Part shown: one piece after another, positions 45,605 through 58,432 of the stretch
How the letters are laid out: each line of letters starts with the position of its first letter
How positions within the stretch are numbered: position 1 is the stretch's first letter
DNA from: Ashinkailepas kermadecensis
Taxonomy: Eukaryota; Arthropoda; Thecostraca; Neolepadidae
DNA: 64,000 nt
NCBI GenBank assembly: GCA_034440615.1
Contig: JAOTOM010005113.1
Coordinates: 833,001-897,000 of the forward strand
Reading direction: 5' to 3'
The notes under the pieces: model-generated
The model's database searches: none
Told to the model about the DNA's origin: nothing
The model's input: the letters and a program-made list of their open reading frames with translations, nothing else
Position numbers and translations under genes: made by a program

Positions 45605-45698
45605 ATTTATGGACTCGCCAATAAAGAATTAGCAATAGGTTTGCTGCTTCGCTGCTGCTTGCTCATCATGGATCTTCTTATTGTAATCGTCCATAAAT
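45605..45698. mobile_element. Small inverted-repeat element C, copy 2 (94 bp)
   Basis: Ends are ATTTATGGAC and GTCCATAAAT, a perfect ten-bp terminal inverted repeat, with imperfect pairing inward (CCAATAAAGAATT against GATCTTCTTATTG, and GCTGCTTCGCTGCTGC). Its right arm is an inverted match to the left arm of copy 1, 1.5 kb away. Length and structure fit a MITE. Confidence 0.8.
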
Positions 45699-46954
45699 AT
45701 GTAATCAAATCTCAAGCTGTCACTTCGTGATTTACAAAGTGCGAGCGTTTTGCACTGGCAGCACTGCCAATTGCGACATAATTTGTCCATTCCGCCAATA
45801 CGCAGCACATTTCTTGGCTAAGGCCTTGGGCTAGACATCACTCGATCGGCTCGTCAGAATCGTCCACTTGGTAACCTGGCTTTGGATACATGCATTGCCA
45901 AACACTCGTCTCCAGATAATGCCTCCAAACCGGCGGTAACCGCCAATATACGAACTTGGCGGGAGATACGGCTAAGTTAACAGTACCACCAGCTGCTGCG
46001 GCTCATCACAAATACATTTACTAACATATTGAAGCATTTCTTTTAGATGAATGCAAAGAAGAACCAAAAAAATTAGTTGCACACCAGCATGTGCCGCTTT
46101 CTACACACAAGCCATGCTACAATGATATCAGCAATGCTGTTATGATTGCATGAAGAGAGGTTTCCTCATTTTCCTTTCAAACAATCTTCCTGAAATGCAG
46201 TTTCTGTCACCAACGGCATAGCTGGGTGTCCAGGAGTACGGCCTCTGGTTGCGCTTACGCCAATGCAAACCTGAGGCAAAAAGGTAGCTTTCGTTTCCAT
46301 GCATACTGAGGCTTCTGCCCATTCTATCCAACTACACCAATCTCAGCCCTTTCTACGGATCTGGCTTGGATCTTCAATCCATGCCATGGATGGCGTTATC
46401 CTAAGTGTTAATTGGATTTGGTCCGAGATAATATAGGGAATGAAATTGAGTTTCAAGCAGGAAACAGGAAGCCAGGAAAAGTTATTGTCAAAACGTCGTA
46501 AAGCGGTCTTACTGCAGCATACGGTTTCATTTCTTCCGCCTCCAAAAGCAAAGTATGTGCTCACGTCTGCCCTCGCCAACCAAGTCGATATCCGCGCGCC
46601 GGGCGTCACTCACCAGGTGTCTGAGGAGCGTCGGCTCCATGGGGGACCGGCTCGCTGAGATGATATCTGTAACAGAGCATATGAGCCGTTAACCAGCCGC
46701 AGGTGCACACCGCGACTCTACCATTACCAATTAGCCGGCGCTCGGCGGCACGGCGACGCGCGCTAACAGCCGCCACAATAGCCGGCCACAATGCCGCCAG
46801 CTCGGCTTACCCTTTATCTGCGCCCCGGGGCTAATCAGCGCGCCGGCTCCCCCGACCGGCTGACCCCGCCGCCGGCGTCCCCCCGCACAATCATGCGACC
46901 TGATGTGCCGCGCCGACGCAGATGGCGTCTCGGGCCGAGGACAGGCGGCGGCAC
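45699..46954. other. Unassigned sequence, CpG-rich from about 46720
   Basis: 45699-46700 is ordinary unique sequence. 46720-46954 is CpG-rich with TACCAATTAGCCGGCG and leads into the 73-bp array. No gene recognised. Confidence 0.4.
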
Positions 46955-46959
46955 CCCGC

Positions 46960-47457
46960 GGCGGCAGACCGACACAAGCTCGACCGACCCCGAAGCGTGC
47001 CTCATGGCCGCCCGCGGCGGTCGGCGGCGACCCGCGGCCGACCGACACAAGCTCGACCGACCCCGAAGCGTGCCTCATGGCCGCCCGCGGCGGTCGGCGG
47101 CGACCCGCGGCCGACCGACACAAGCTTGGCCGACACCGGAGCGTGCCTCATGGCCGCCCGCGGCGGTCGGCGGCGACCCGCGGCCGACCGACACAAGCTC
47201 GACCGACCCCGAAGCGTGCCTCATGGCCGCCCGCGGCGGTCGGCGGCGACCCGCGGCCGACCGACACAAGCTCGGCCGACACCGGAGCGTGCCTCATGGC
47301 CGCCCGCGGCGGTCGGCGGCGACCCGCGGCCGACCGACACAAGCTCGGCCGACACCGGAGCGTGCCTCATGGCCGCCCGCGGCGGTCGGCGGCGACCCGC
47401 GGCCGACTGACACAAGCTCGGCCGACACCGGAGCGTGCCTCATGGCCGCCCGCGGCG
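46960..47457. repeat. 73-bp GC-rich minisatellite, 7 copies
   Basis: Unit CGACCGACACAAGCTCGACC followed by GACCCCGAAGCGTGCCTCAT and GGCCGCCCGCGGCGGTCGGCGGCGACCCGCGGC. Two unit classes alternate: GACCGACCCCGAAG and GGCCGACACCGGAG. Minus-strand open frames repeat every 73 bp and plus frames cycle registers, as expected from a unit not divisible by three. Confidence 0.96.
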
Positions 47458-48360
47458 GATTTGTGCGCACTTTGGAAGATGTGGGGATGCTGTAATTTGC
47501 GCATCATCTCTGACATGACGGTGTCTCGGGTTAATTGCGTCCAGGTTTTCGTTGTGCGGGTTCGAGATTCATTAACTGAAGTATTTACTCATCAGGTGAG
47601 GCCAAGTATACAGTCGTCCAACAGAAGAACCAATGTGCTCCTCTGGCACCAGACTCGTCCATGTCCAACATTTTCCTTGAGCTGTCCAGAGTCAAAAGGC
47701 GGCGGAGTGTCCCTGTTTGCTCGAAATTGAAAATTGTGTATTGCAATTTATGTTGATCCAGTTATACTCTGGCTTTCCGCAAGCTTCTGACGAAAATATT
47801 GCTAAACCCACACTTGACATCAAGACGCCATCCGTGAGAACTTCAGTCTATAGCACACAGAAGCATGCAATAGGCACTGACACCAATTAATGTACGATTC
47901 CTTCTTAAAACCTACGGTAAATTAAATAATAGGAATGTCTTGTTGTTTGTCGGCTTAACTGGGAACATTATTGTCCCAAGATTCCTTGGTGAAAAATAAA
48001 ATTACAAAAAGAGAAGCAACGATGTCCAGAAATATGACTGACCGAAAAATATCTTTCAGTAATTCGATGTACTGGGCACTGGTTTTGAGCAGATTGCTTT
48101 CCACCCACTGTTGTATTTACATTTTGTGCCAACACTGCATAGTTAGCACATCATTTGCATCATTATTGAAAGCAGCCTTGATTTGTCCTACCCCTCGCCA
48201 CAGATGATTTCTTGCTATTCCCGAATGTGGAAGGTACAATTGCGGCGCAACAAAAGTCACTTAATCGAAGCTAGGTAAACGAGGCCACCATATGAAGTGG
48301 TGCACCACATTGTGAGACAGTAAGGCGGTATTAAAGCTGAGCATCTTCATTATTTTTATG

Positions 48361-48363
<3 letters not shown>
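47458..48363. other. Unassigned AT-rich unique sequence
   Basis: No tandem structure or recognised coding sequence. Confidence 0.4.
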
Positions 48364-48403
<40 letters not shown>

Positions 48404-48412
48404 CTGTGTGTG
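48364..48412. repeat. (GT)n microsatellite
   Basis: About 37 bp of GT, then TATC and a shorter GT run. Confidence 0.95.
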
Positions 48413-49022
48413 AACTTCAATGTTCGCTAGGTTGCATAGATGACCACAAATATATTCATTATTACCGAAAGGACTATTGATTTGTATTTTGTTCCCGATA
48501 AGTAGTCAGCAGAATTGTTCAATGCTCTGCTTTGTCTTGCACTTGCTTTGCCGCCCCTAATGTTATGTGATGAAAGCTTTTCGGATACATCGAAGCTTAT
48601 GTTTATCGAATTAAATAAGGTTCCTTTTATTACAATAATATCCACCTTGTGGCTTAAGCTAGCATATAAAGCACGTCACGTATCATTTCCCATAGGGAAG
48701 AAGCGTCATTCCCTTTGATTAGCCACAGAATCTACCACAAACAACAACAAACCATGAACCACTTGATGCGCCCCATCAAGCTCCGTCGATATTTATGACC
48801 ATATTACCAAACAGTGGCAGCAGGCACCCCTCGAGTCATTTCCATGATCTCTCCATACCCTCCACGGTGTGACAACACACACGCTCCTGTGGCGCTGATC
48901 CCCCGCTGGCCGTACACTCCGGGGAGGCCGTCACCGTCGGCTACCCTCCCCTCCCCTCCCCTCCCCTCCCCGCTCTCGTCGACACTCCACGCACCACGCC
49001 GACTAATCAGCCGGAACATTTA
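48413..49022. other. Unassigned sequence with (CTCCC)n at 48948-48980
   Basis: Mostly unique. At 48948-48980 five to six CCTCC/CTCCC units occur, G-rich on the other strand. No gene recognised. Confidence 0.45.
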
Positions 49023-49082
49023 GCCGGTTGCCAGATTGAGGCCAGATTGCTGCCAGATTGCTGCCAGATTGGTTACAGATTG
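49023..49082. repeat. 12-bp repeat around CCAGATTG, about 5 copies
   Basis: Reiterated GCCAGATTG words with 2-5 bp spacers (TTGAGG, CTG, CTG, GTTA). Confidence 0.85.
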
Positions 49083-51329
<2,247 letters not shown>

Positions 51330-51432
51330 TCATTGTTTAGCTAGTCTTGTCTAGTCTAACCTAGTCTAATACAATCTAAGCCTAACCTAGTCTGTTAGTC
51401 CAATATAGTCTATTCTAGCCTAATCTGGTATA
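51330..51432. repeat. Degenerate CTAGTCTAAC-like repeat
   Basis: About ten imperfect 9-11 bp units (CTAGTCTTGT, CTAGTCTAAC, CTAATCTGG and similar). Strongly diverged, hence old. Confidence 0.7.
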
Positions 51433-51464
51433 ATCGAGACTTTTAGATGTAAAATTGCCAACAT

Positions 51465-51655
51465 TTCCGCAATGGCGATGTCAGGAGGAAAAAATGGGGG
51501 GGGGGATAGTGATCAAGCCAATTTTGGGACTGTGCTTGTATTTTACAAGATTAAGTTTGAACACAGATTGGCATACCTTTTTTAATGATCGAAAGCACCA
51601 TTTCATGTCCATATATGCACCTGCAGAACCGCCATTGGCGAAGGCAGGAGCCTAA
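51465..51655. mobile_element. Possible diverged relative of dispersed family A
   Basis: CAATGGCGATGTCAGGAGGA followed by a poly-G of ten recalls the CAGTGGCGCAGCCAGGATTT start and G-rich second block of family A. The match is short, so the assignment is tentative. Confidence 0.35.
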
Positions 51656-51774
51656 GGAAGGGTGTGTAAAATATGATCATTGTGGCTAGTCCTTCTTAGC
51701 CGTTAGTGTCACAAACACCTATCATGTTGTCATTCTTGCACAAAATCAATGCTTACCGAAATGAATTCGGCCAG

Positions 51775-52770
51775 AGGCATAGTCAGGAAATTATACTAGG
51801 GAGGATCTCGAGAAGCCTGAGTGGGAAGGTTAACACGCGCACTGGAGGGGGGGCGAAATCCGCCCACTCCTCCGGTTTTTCGCAAATAACTGCAGATTTT
51901 ACCGGTGGATATACGCGATTTTCGGTGTACCTGCTTAAAAATGAACGGCGCGTCGTTTAAAGCAAGAAAAATGGAAATCGCCTGAACATTTTTCAAGTTA
52001 GGGGCCGCTAAAGTCAAAAAATGTTATAGCGCCAGACCACAAACATCGGCGCAGATGCGCTCCCAGTATACTGACAAAAGGGAAGTGTTCTAGGCAACAC
52101 TAGGGACTTGTTTGATGCATATTGATATGCTGTATAGTTTCAAGGTCATGTTAGGTCACCAAGGTCAAGTCAGGTCAAGTTCATGACAAGTTAATGGAAC
52201 CAAACTTGATCAACTGGAATGTTGCCATAAATGCACTACTGGTTGTCATTTGTACTGTTTGTCATTGCGTTTTCATACTTTATTCATGTACTTCACTCCC
52301 TTCTTCACGAAGCCGATTGCTCCGAGCTGCCCGACGGAGCAGTCGGGCGGGCGGCCGGTTCCGGTAACTGGAACAGGTAACTGACCTGATAAAGTGGTGC
52401 TATATAGGTGACCTGAGGTCAAATGTTGAGTCTAGCATCTGCATTGCATCATTAGTAATGTCCAAAACATCATTGATGCCCATTTTTGAGCATTTAAACA
52501 CAATCACAGCGATCCATAACGATGACAAGCGAAGCCACGCAAAACCGGAAAAATTTGCCAATCTGACCTCATTTGACCTTGAAGATATTGACCTAGGGTC
52601 ACAAAATTGTACACAATAGAGTTCACTACCGTGCCCATCCACCCTGCGAATTTCGTTCCTCCAGCTTTACTAGGAGCCGAGATCTTAGGGGGGGCGGAAT
52701 CCGCCCCCCTCCAGTGCGCGTAATTCTCAGAGGCCCTCCAGGGCGCGTGTTAAAACAATCAGTGGCGAAT
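51775..52770. mobile_element. Element with terminal inverted repeats, about 0.95 kb
   Basis: TTAACACGCGCACTGGAGGG followed by GGGGCGAAATCCGCCC (about 51829-51866) recurs inverted at about 52690-52725 with two or three changes; outside the right arm a second partial copy of the CTGGAGGGC/ACGCGCC block lies to about 52755. The interior has AGGTCA-rich segments and no long open frame. A non-autonomous DNA transposon is the simplest reading. The boundaries are approximate because I could not identify a target-site duplication. Confidence 0.65.
52143..52177 (+). promoter_or_regulatory. Cluster of four AGGTCA half-sites (DR4-DR3-DR4)
   Basis: Perfect AGGTCA hexamers at 52143-52148, 52153-52158, 52162-52167 and 52172-52177, spaced by 4, 3 and 4 bases. 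Direct repeats of AGGTCA with 3-5 base spacers are the standard binding sites of RXR-type nuclear receptor heterodimers. Further half-sites of both orientations occur to about 52600 (for example AGGTGACCTGAGGTCA near 52408, and two TGACCT near 52565-52595). It lies inside the inverted-repeat element. Function is unknown. Confidence 0.6.
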
Positions 52771-52977
52771 GGGAAAATCTTCTGGCTCAGAATGGGTGTG
52801 ATTTATTATAATCTTTCGTTGTGAATTCACTCTTCCCCTTCCTTTATCTGCTATTGGCAAAGTGTCATTCTCGCCACGCCATTGCTTGCAGTAGTTTGAG
52901 TAGGATATTTTCTCGCCAGTTCCTTTATCCCTCCGAACTGTCCGATGACAACGTAAATGACACCGGTTTGAGAAACG

Positions 52978-53580
52978 CGGTCCGATGCTGCTCATTCTTC
53001 GCTCTCCTGGGACCTCCCTGGTATGGTTAGGCTCAAAAGCGGTCCGATGCTGCTCATTCTTCGCTCTCCTGGGACCTCCCTGGTATGGTTAGGCTCAAAA
53101 GCGGTCCGATGCTGCTCATTCTTCGCTCTCCTGGGACCTCCCTGGTATGGTTAGGCTCAAAAGCGGTCAGATGCTGCTCTTCTTCGCTCTCCTGGGACCT
53201 CCCTGGTATGGTTAGGCTCAAAAGCGGTCGATGCTGCTCATTCTTCGCTCTCCTGGGACCTCCCTGGTATGGTTAGGTCAAAAAGCGGTGATGCTGCTCA
53301 TTTTCTCCTGGGACCTCCCTGGTATGGTTAGGCTCAAAAGCGGTCAGATGCTGCTCATTCTTCGCTCTCTGGGACCTCTGGTATGGTTACGCTCAAAAGC
53401 GGTCAGATGCTGCTCATTCTTCGCTCTCCTGGGACCTCCTGGTATGGTTAGGCTCAAAAGCGGTCAGATGCTGCTCATTCTTCCTCTCCTGGGACCTCCC
53501 TGGTATGGTTAGGCTAAAAGCGGTCAGATGCTGTTCATTCTTCGCTCTCCTGGGACCTCCCTGGTATGGTTAGGCTCAAA
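52978..53580. repeat. 62-bp minisatellite with many 1-base gaps, about 10 copies
   Basis: Unit GCGGTCCGATGCTGCTCATT followed by CTTCGCTCTCCTGGGACCTC and CCTGGTATGGTTAGGCTCAAAA. The first three copies are identical; from about 53160 on, copies lose single bases at scattered places (GCTCTTCTTC, GCGGTCGATG, CTCTCTGGG, GACCTCTGG), and one lost about 11 bases. The frame changes repeatedly, so no protein is encoded. Confidence 0.95.
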
Positions 53581-53688
53581 ATATGCATTTCCTGATGTAG
53601 GGGACTAGTATGAGCTGTCTAATTCCAAATTATTGTTATCTGAACAGCAAAATAATAAAAAATATTCAGATGCATGTGCTGTTCCTAA

Positions 53689-53768
53689 GTTTTCGCATAC
53701 ATCTGTCAGACGAGCCTCTCAATATGTATGTTTTCGCATACATCTGTCAGACGAGCCTCTCAATATTC
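53689..53768. repeat. 40-bp tandem duplication
   Basis: GTTTTCGCATACATCTGTCA followed by GACGAGCCTCTCAATAT occurs at 53689 and 53729, the first followed by GTAT. The two copies are identical over 37 bp. Confidence 0.93.
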
Positions 53769-53854
53769 GCTCCTGTAGCTGCCTGTGATATAATTTCGAA
53801 ACTATAATTATGACATGAAGTAGAAACAGAAACTTAGGAACGTGACCGAGTTTC

Positions 53855-54042
53855 AGGCACCTGTCACAAAGGGAGGTCAGGCACCTATCACAAGTGGGGG
53901 AGGGGGGGGGTCAGGCACCTATCACAAGGGGGGAGGTCAGGCACCTATCACAAGGGGGGGTGGGGGTCAGGCACCTATCACAAAGGGGGGAGGGGTCAGG
54001 CACCTATCACAAGGGGGGGGGGGGGAAGGCACATATCACAAA
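53855..54042. repeat. About 26-bp minisatellite with poly-G, 7 copies
   Basis: GGTCAGGCACCTATCACAAG followed by a G run of 5-13. Unit length changes with the G run. Such runs are sequencing-error prone. Confidence 0.92.
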
Positions 54043-54984
54043 GCGTTAGGCAACAGAAGGCGAAAAACCACATGAGGAGATCCGCCCCTACCGTGGGTTA
54101 AAATGCTACCGGTTATCCTATACTTTAGCAAAACAATAATCTTCATGGTCGGATCGCGTGCAGATCGCTGTGAAAAGCATTGGAATATAAATTGCAACAC
54201 CAAGCATTCGAAAGAGACGACTTGAAAAACAGATATAAACTTTGCAACACAATTGTAAGTTGGCCAGTAAAGTACCAGTAGTACAACTACACAGCCAATA
54301 CCATGTGACAAGCAATAATTTATCGCATACCACGCTGAGTGGACATCGGAAAAATATTGTTCAAAATAACATGGCGTGGACTGAATCGAAAACGTTGAGT
54401 AATTTTCTACCTTTGTGAATATAAAAAAGAGCTGAAGTATGCGACGAGACAGCAATTTTTCCATTTAAGTGCTGATGCCACTGCACCACAAATATGACAA
54501 CGGGATTTCAATGTACATGAAGCCGAGTAAAAATCCAGAAATACCCCCCCCCCCTTCTGTTAACAAGAGTAAGGCTCATGCAACAACTTTTACTCAATTC
54601 CTATTGAGAAAGACACGATCCGATACCGGCTATTGACCTTCATGAGCTTTTCTTGCGGTAACGCTATCTACTTCACACAATTTCAGGAAACGCATACATT
54701 TCGCAAGTTTGAGGGGTAGGACATCCAGGGGGATTGCTATATATAACCAAATAGCTAGATAACCTGGGGCTGGGAGCGGGCAGACGTGCCATTTTAAAGA
54801 GTAAATATTAAACTTGGAAGGATAACGATCACTTCAAGATGCCAAAATAGCACCCTTCCCCATCCCAATTGGAAGATGACTCTTGTGCCCTTCTCGATAT
54901 CCCGGGTGACTGACAAGGAAGGCGAATCGCGGCTTTTACCTCTGGCAATCGAACGACTGGATCCGCCATGATGATAACCCCTAT
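54043..54984. other. Unassigned unique sequence
   Basis: AT-rich; a C run of 11 near 54545. A 142-codon minus-strand frame (54036-54464) is mixed hydrophobic but matches nothing I know. No gene assigned. Confidence 0.4.
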
Positions 54985-55460
54985 AGTGGAGGTGATGTGT
55001 CCGGGACTGTGGTCTGGGGACAGCCCTTACAGTGAAGGTGACGTGTCGGGACCCTGGTCTGGGGACAGCCCTCACAGTGAAGGTGACGTGTCGGGACCCT
55101 GGTCTGGGGACAGCCCTCACAGTGAAGGTGACGTGTCGGGGACCCTGGTCTGAGGACAGCCCTCACAGTGAAGGTGACGTGTCGGGACCCTGGTCTGGGG
55201 ACAGCCCTCACAGTGAAGGTGACGTGTCCGGGACCCTGGTCTGGGGACATCCCTCACAGTGAAGGTGACGTGTCGGGACCCTGGTCTGGGGACAGCCCTC
55301 ACAGTGAAGGTGACGTGTCCGGGACCCTGGTCTGGGGACATCCCTCACAGTGAAGGTGACGTGTCGGGGACCCTGGTCTGGGGACAGCCCTCACAGTGAA
55401 GGTGACGTGTCGGGACCCTGGTCTGGGGACAGCCGTCACAGTGAAGGTGACGTGTCGCGG
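54985..55460. repeat. 45/46-bp minisatellite, about 10.5 copies
   Basis: Unit CAGTGAAGGTGACGTGTCGG followed by GACCCTGGTCTGGGGACAGCCCTCA. Units are 45 or 46 bp depending on an extra G or C after GTGTC, so frames shift along the array. TGACGTGTC is present in each unit. Confidence 0.95.
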
Positions 55461-55579
55461 TCCCGGCTGGGCTGGGTTGGGTGGCCTAGGCCACGGCAGT
55501 CGACATTGATCGTGCTCGAGTTCGAGACTGTACCGAACCGCCCAGCCCCCTGGCGGCGGTCTGCTGGACCGTGCCGCGA

Positions 55580-55857
55580 ATGCCTGCCACACCGGCCGAC
55601 TGGGACACTGTTCGATAGCTGCCACACCCGCCGACTGGGACACTGCTCGATAGCTGCCACACCCGCCGACTGGGACACTGCTCGATAGCTGCCACACCGG
55701 CCGACTGGGACACTGCTCGATAGCTGCCACACCGGCCGACTGGGACACTGCTCGATAGCTGCCACACCGGCCGACTGGGACGCTGTTCGATAGCTGCCAC
55801 ACCCGCCGACTGGGACACTGCTCGATAGCTGCCACACCCGCCGACTGGGACACTGCT
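55580..55857. repeat. 35-bp minisatellite, 8 copies
   Basis: Unit CTGCCACACCCGCCGACTGG followed by GACACTGCTCGATAG, with CGGCCG replacing CCGCCG in some copies. It is separated from the preceding 45-bp array by about 120 bp. Confidence 0.95.
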
Positions 55858-56984
55858 ACTCCAGCCTGCATGTGCCGGTTTGCCTGCTGAATTTATGATA
55901 GGTCCAGAGTGTTCTTGAAGAGACCTAGTTCTACTCTGCAATTTGGCAGGCTGCTTCATACTTCTCATATTTCCCCTCATACTTCCCCAACGAGAGAAAG
56001 AGAGAGAGAGAGATAGGGGGATGGGGAGAGGGTGTGTTGCCATAGCCCCGTTATCTCTCCCTCTGCATCCGCCTCTCGCTGAGATGCTTCTCTAGAGTGC
56101 CGTCTGGCTGGGATGCCGGCTGGAAAGCAGTCGAAGTCTTAGCCGGCTAGCCACAAGTGAGGATAGCTGTTCTGGCTGACTCTTGAGCTTGCCACCAAGC
56201 AGTCTCCGTGTGGTTATCGAGAGCTGTTGCTATGTATCGTTCGTCTGCCATGTGCTATTGTTATATCACACGTACTTGAATTAGAACGATCGAATTTGGT
56301 GTCGACCAATTGCATTATTATATAACAACTCCACCCGATAACCATTGGGTGATCTAAGGAGGACACAGGGGCCATGACCCCCAAGGCCAATGTATGCTGA
56401 CATTTTGTACTAAAATTGTATTTTCTCGAAATCTAAAAACATTTTAGGAAATTAATATTGTCTTATCCAGACCCGACGAATTCTAGCTGTCGCAATTTTG
56501 AAACAAATTTGAAGAGTTCTTCGAAATCGGATATTTTGTTTGTCCCCTACCGCAACCGGTCCAAAACCAGACTTCTGGATCAAGGTCTGTGCATGACGAA
56601 CATCACATAAGCATTTTCGGAACTTCCTGTTCCTTGGGGTGGGGTGGGGGACGGGGGTGAAATTCGTCAAAGTCATTCATGCCACTGATGATTCAACCTA
56701 CGAGTGCAGACAGAGTTAAAGCCATTGCTGAGACAGGTGGCAACTGCTTCCCTCTTCACCTTCCCAGCAATTCTGCGGATGCTCCGCCCAAGGTATGTGG
56801 GTCTTTAATTATCAATTTGCCGCTTCCCTCTCTTTACCGTTGGCTGTTACTTGCATGACTGCAATGCTTGTCATTAAAATCAAGTGGTGTGCTTGCAATT
56901 TGTGAAGTTCGCTTGCAGTTCGCTTGTGCAGCCTGCCGACAAATTCAAACTCGTGTAGCAAACGCGCGCTGTCGAAGTCGGTCC
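55858..56984. other. Unassigned unique sequence
   Basis: Contains a short (GA)n at 55994-56012. No gene recognised. Confidence 0.4.
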
Positions 56985-58432
56985 ATAATGACCGTGACAT
57001 TGGTCTGAGTAGGACGGTGTGGGTATGGCGGTACATCATGCTCGTGAAATTGGTGTGAGGTGGACGGTGTGGGTACGGCGGTACATCATGCTCGTGACAT
57101 TGGTGTGAGGTGGACGGTGTGGGTATGGCGGTGCATCATGACCGTGACATTGGTGTGAGGTGGACTGCGTGTGTATGGCGGTGCATCATGACCGTGACAT
57201 TGGTGTGAGGTGGACGTTGTGGGTATGGCGGTGCATCATGACCGTGACATTGGTGTGAGGTGGACGGTGTGGGTATGGCGGTGCATCATGACCGTGACAT
57301 TGACCTGAGTAGGGTGGTGTGGGCACGGCGGTGCATCATGCTCGTGACATTGGTGTGAGGTGGACGGTGTGGGTATGGCGGTGCATCATGACCGTGACAT
57401 TGGTGTGAGGTGGACGGTGTGGGTATGGCGGTGCATCATGACCGTGACAGTGGTGTGAGGTGGGCTGCGTGTGTATGGCGGTGCATCATGACCGTGACAT
57501 TGGTGTGAGGTGGACGGTGTTGGTATGGCGGTGCATCATGACCGCGACATTGGTGTGAGGTGGACGGTGTGGGTACGGCGGTGCACCATGACCTTGACAT
57601 TGGTGTGAGGTGGATTATGTAGGTACGGCGGTGCATCATGCTCGTGACATTGGTGTGAGGTGGACGGTGTGAGCACGGCGGTGCTCATGACCGTGACATT
57701 GGTGTGAGGTGGACGGTGTGGGTATGGCGATGCATCATGAACGTGAAATTGGTGTGAGGTGGACGGTGTGGGTATGGCGGTGCATCATGACCGTGACATT
57801 GGTGTGAGGTGGACGGTGTGGGTATGGCGGTGCATCATGACCGTGACATTGGTGTGAGGTGGACGGTGTGGGTATGGCGGTGCATCATGACCGTGACATT
57901 GGTGTGAGGTGGACGGTGTGGGTACGGCGGTGCATCATGACCGTGACATTGGTGTGAGGTGGACGGTGTGGGTATGGCGGTGCATCATGACCGTGACATT
58001 GGTGTGAGGTGGACTGCGTGTGTATGGCGGTGCATCATGGCCGTGACATTGGTGTGAGGTGGACGGTGTGGGTACGGCGGTGCATCATGACCGTGACATT
58101 GGTGTGAGGTGGACGGTGTGGGTATGGCGGTGCATCATGACCGTGACAGTGGTGTGAGGTGGACGGTGTTGGTATGGCGGTGCATCATGACCGCGACATT
58201 GGTGTGAGGTGGACGGTGTGGGTACGGCGGTGCACCATGACCTTGACATTGGTGTGAGGTGGATTATGTAGGTACGGCGGTGCATCATGCTCGTGACATT
58301 GGTGTGAGGTGGACGGTGTGGGTACGGCGGTGCATCATGACCGTGACATTGGTGTGAGGTGGACGGTGTGGGTACGGCGGTGCATCATGACCGTGACATT
58401 GGTGTGAGGTGGACGGTGTGGGTATGGCGGTG
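56985..58432. repeat. 50-bp minisatellite with higher-order duplication, about 29 copies
   Basis: Unit TGGTGTGAGGTGGACGGTGT followed by GGGTATGGCGGTGCATCATGACCGTGACAT. Variant units (GTTGGTATGG, ACCGCGACAT, GCACCATGACC, GATTATGTAGG) appear in the same order at about 57505-57640 and 58155-58290, approximately 649 bp apart, which is 13 units less one base. One unit near 57675 has lost one base. Open frames on the minus strand at 57436-57639 and 58085-58288 are nearly identical translations caused by this block duplication. Confidence 0.96.

Noticed and set aside
47540..47560. B-box-like GGTTCGAGATTC
   Set aside because: No A box or tRNA-like fold upstream; one base too many in the motif.
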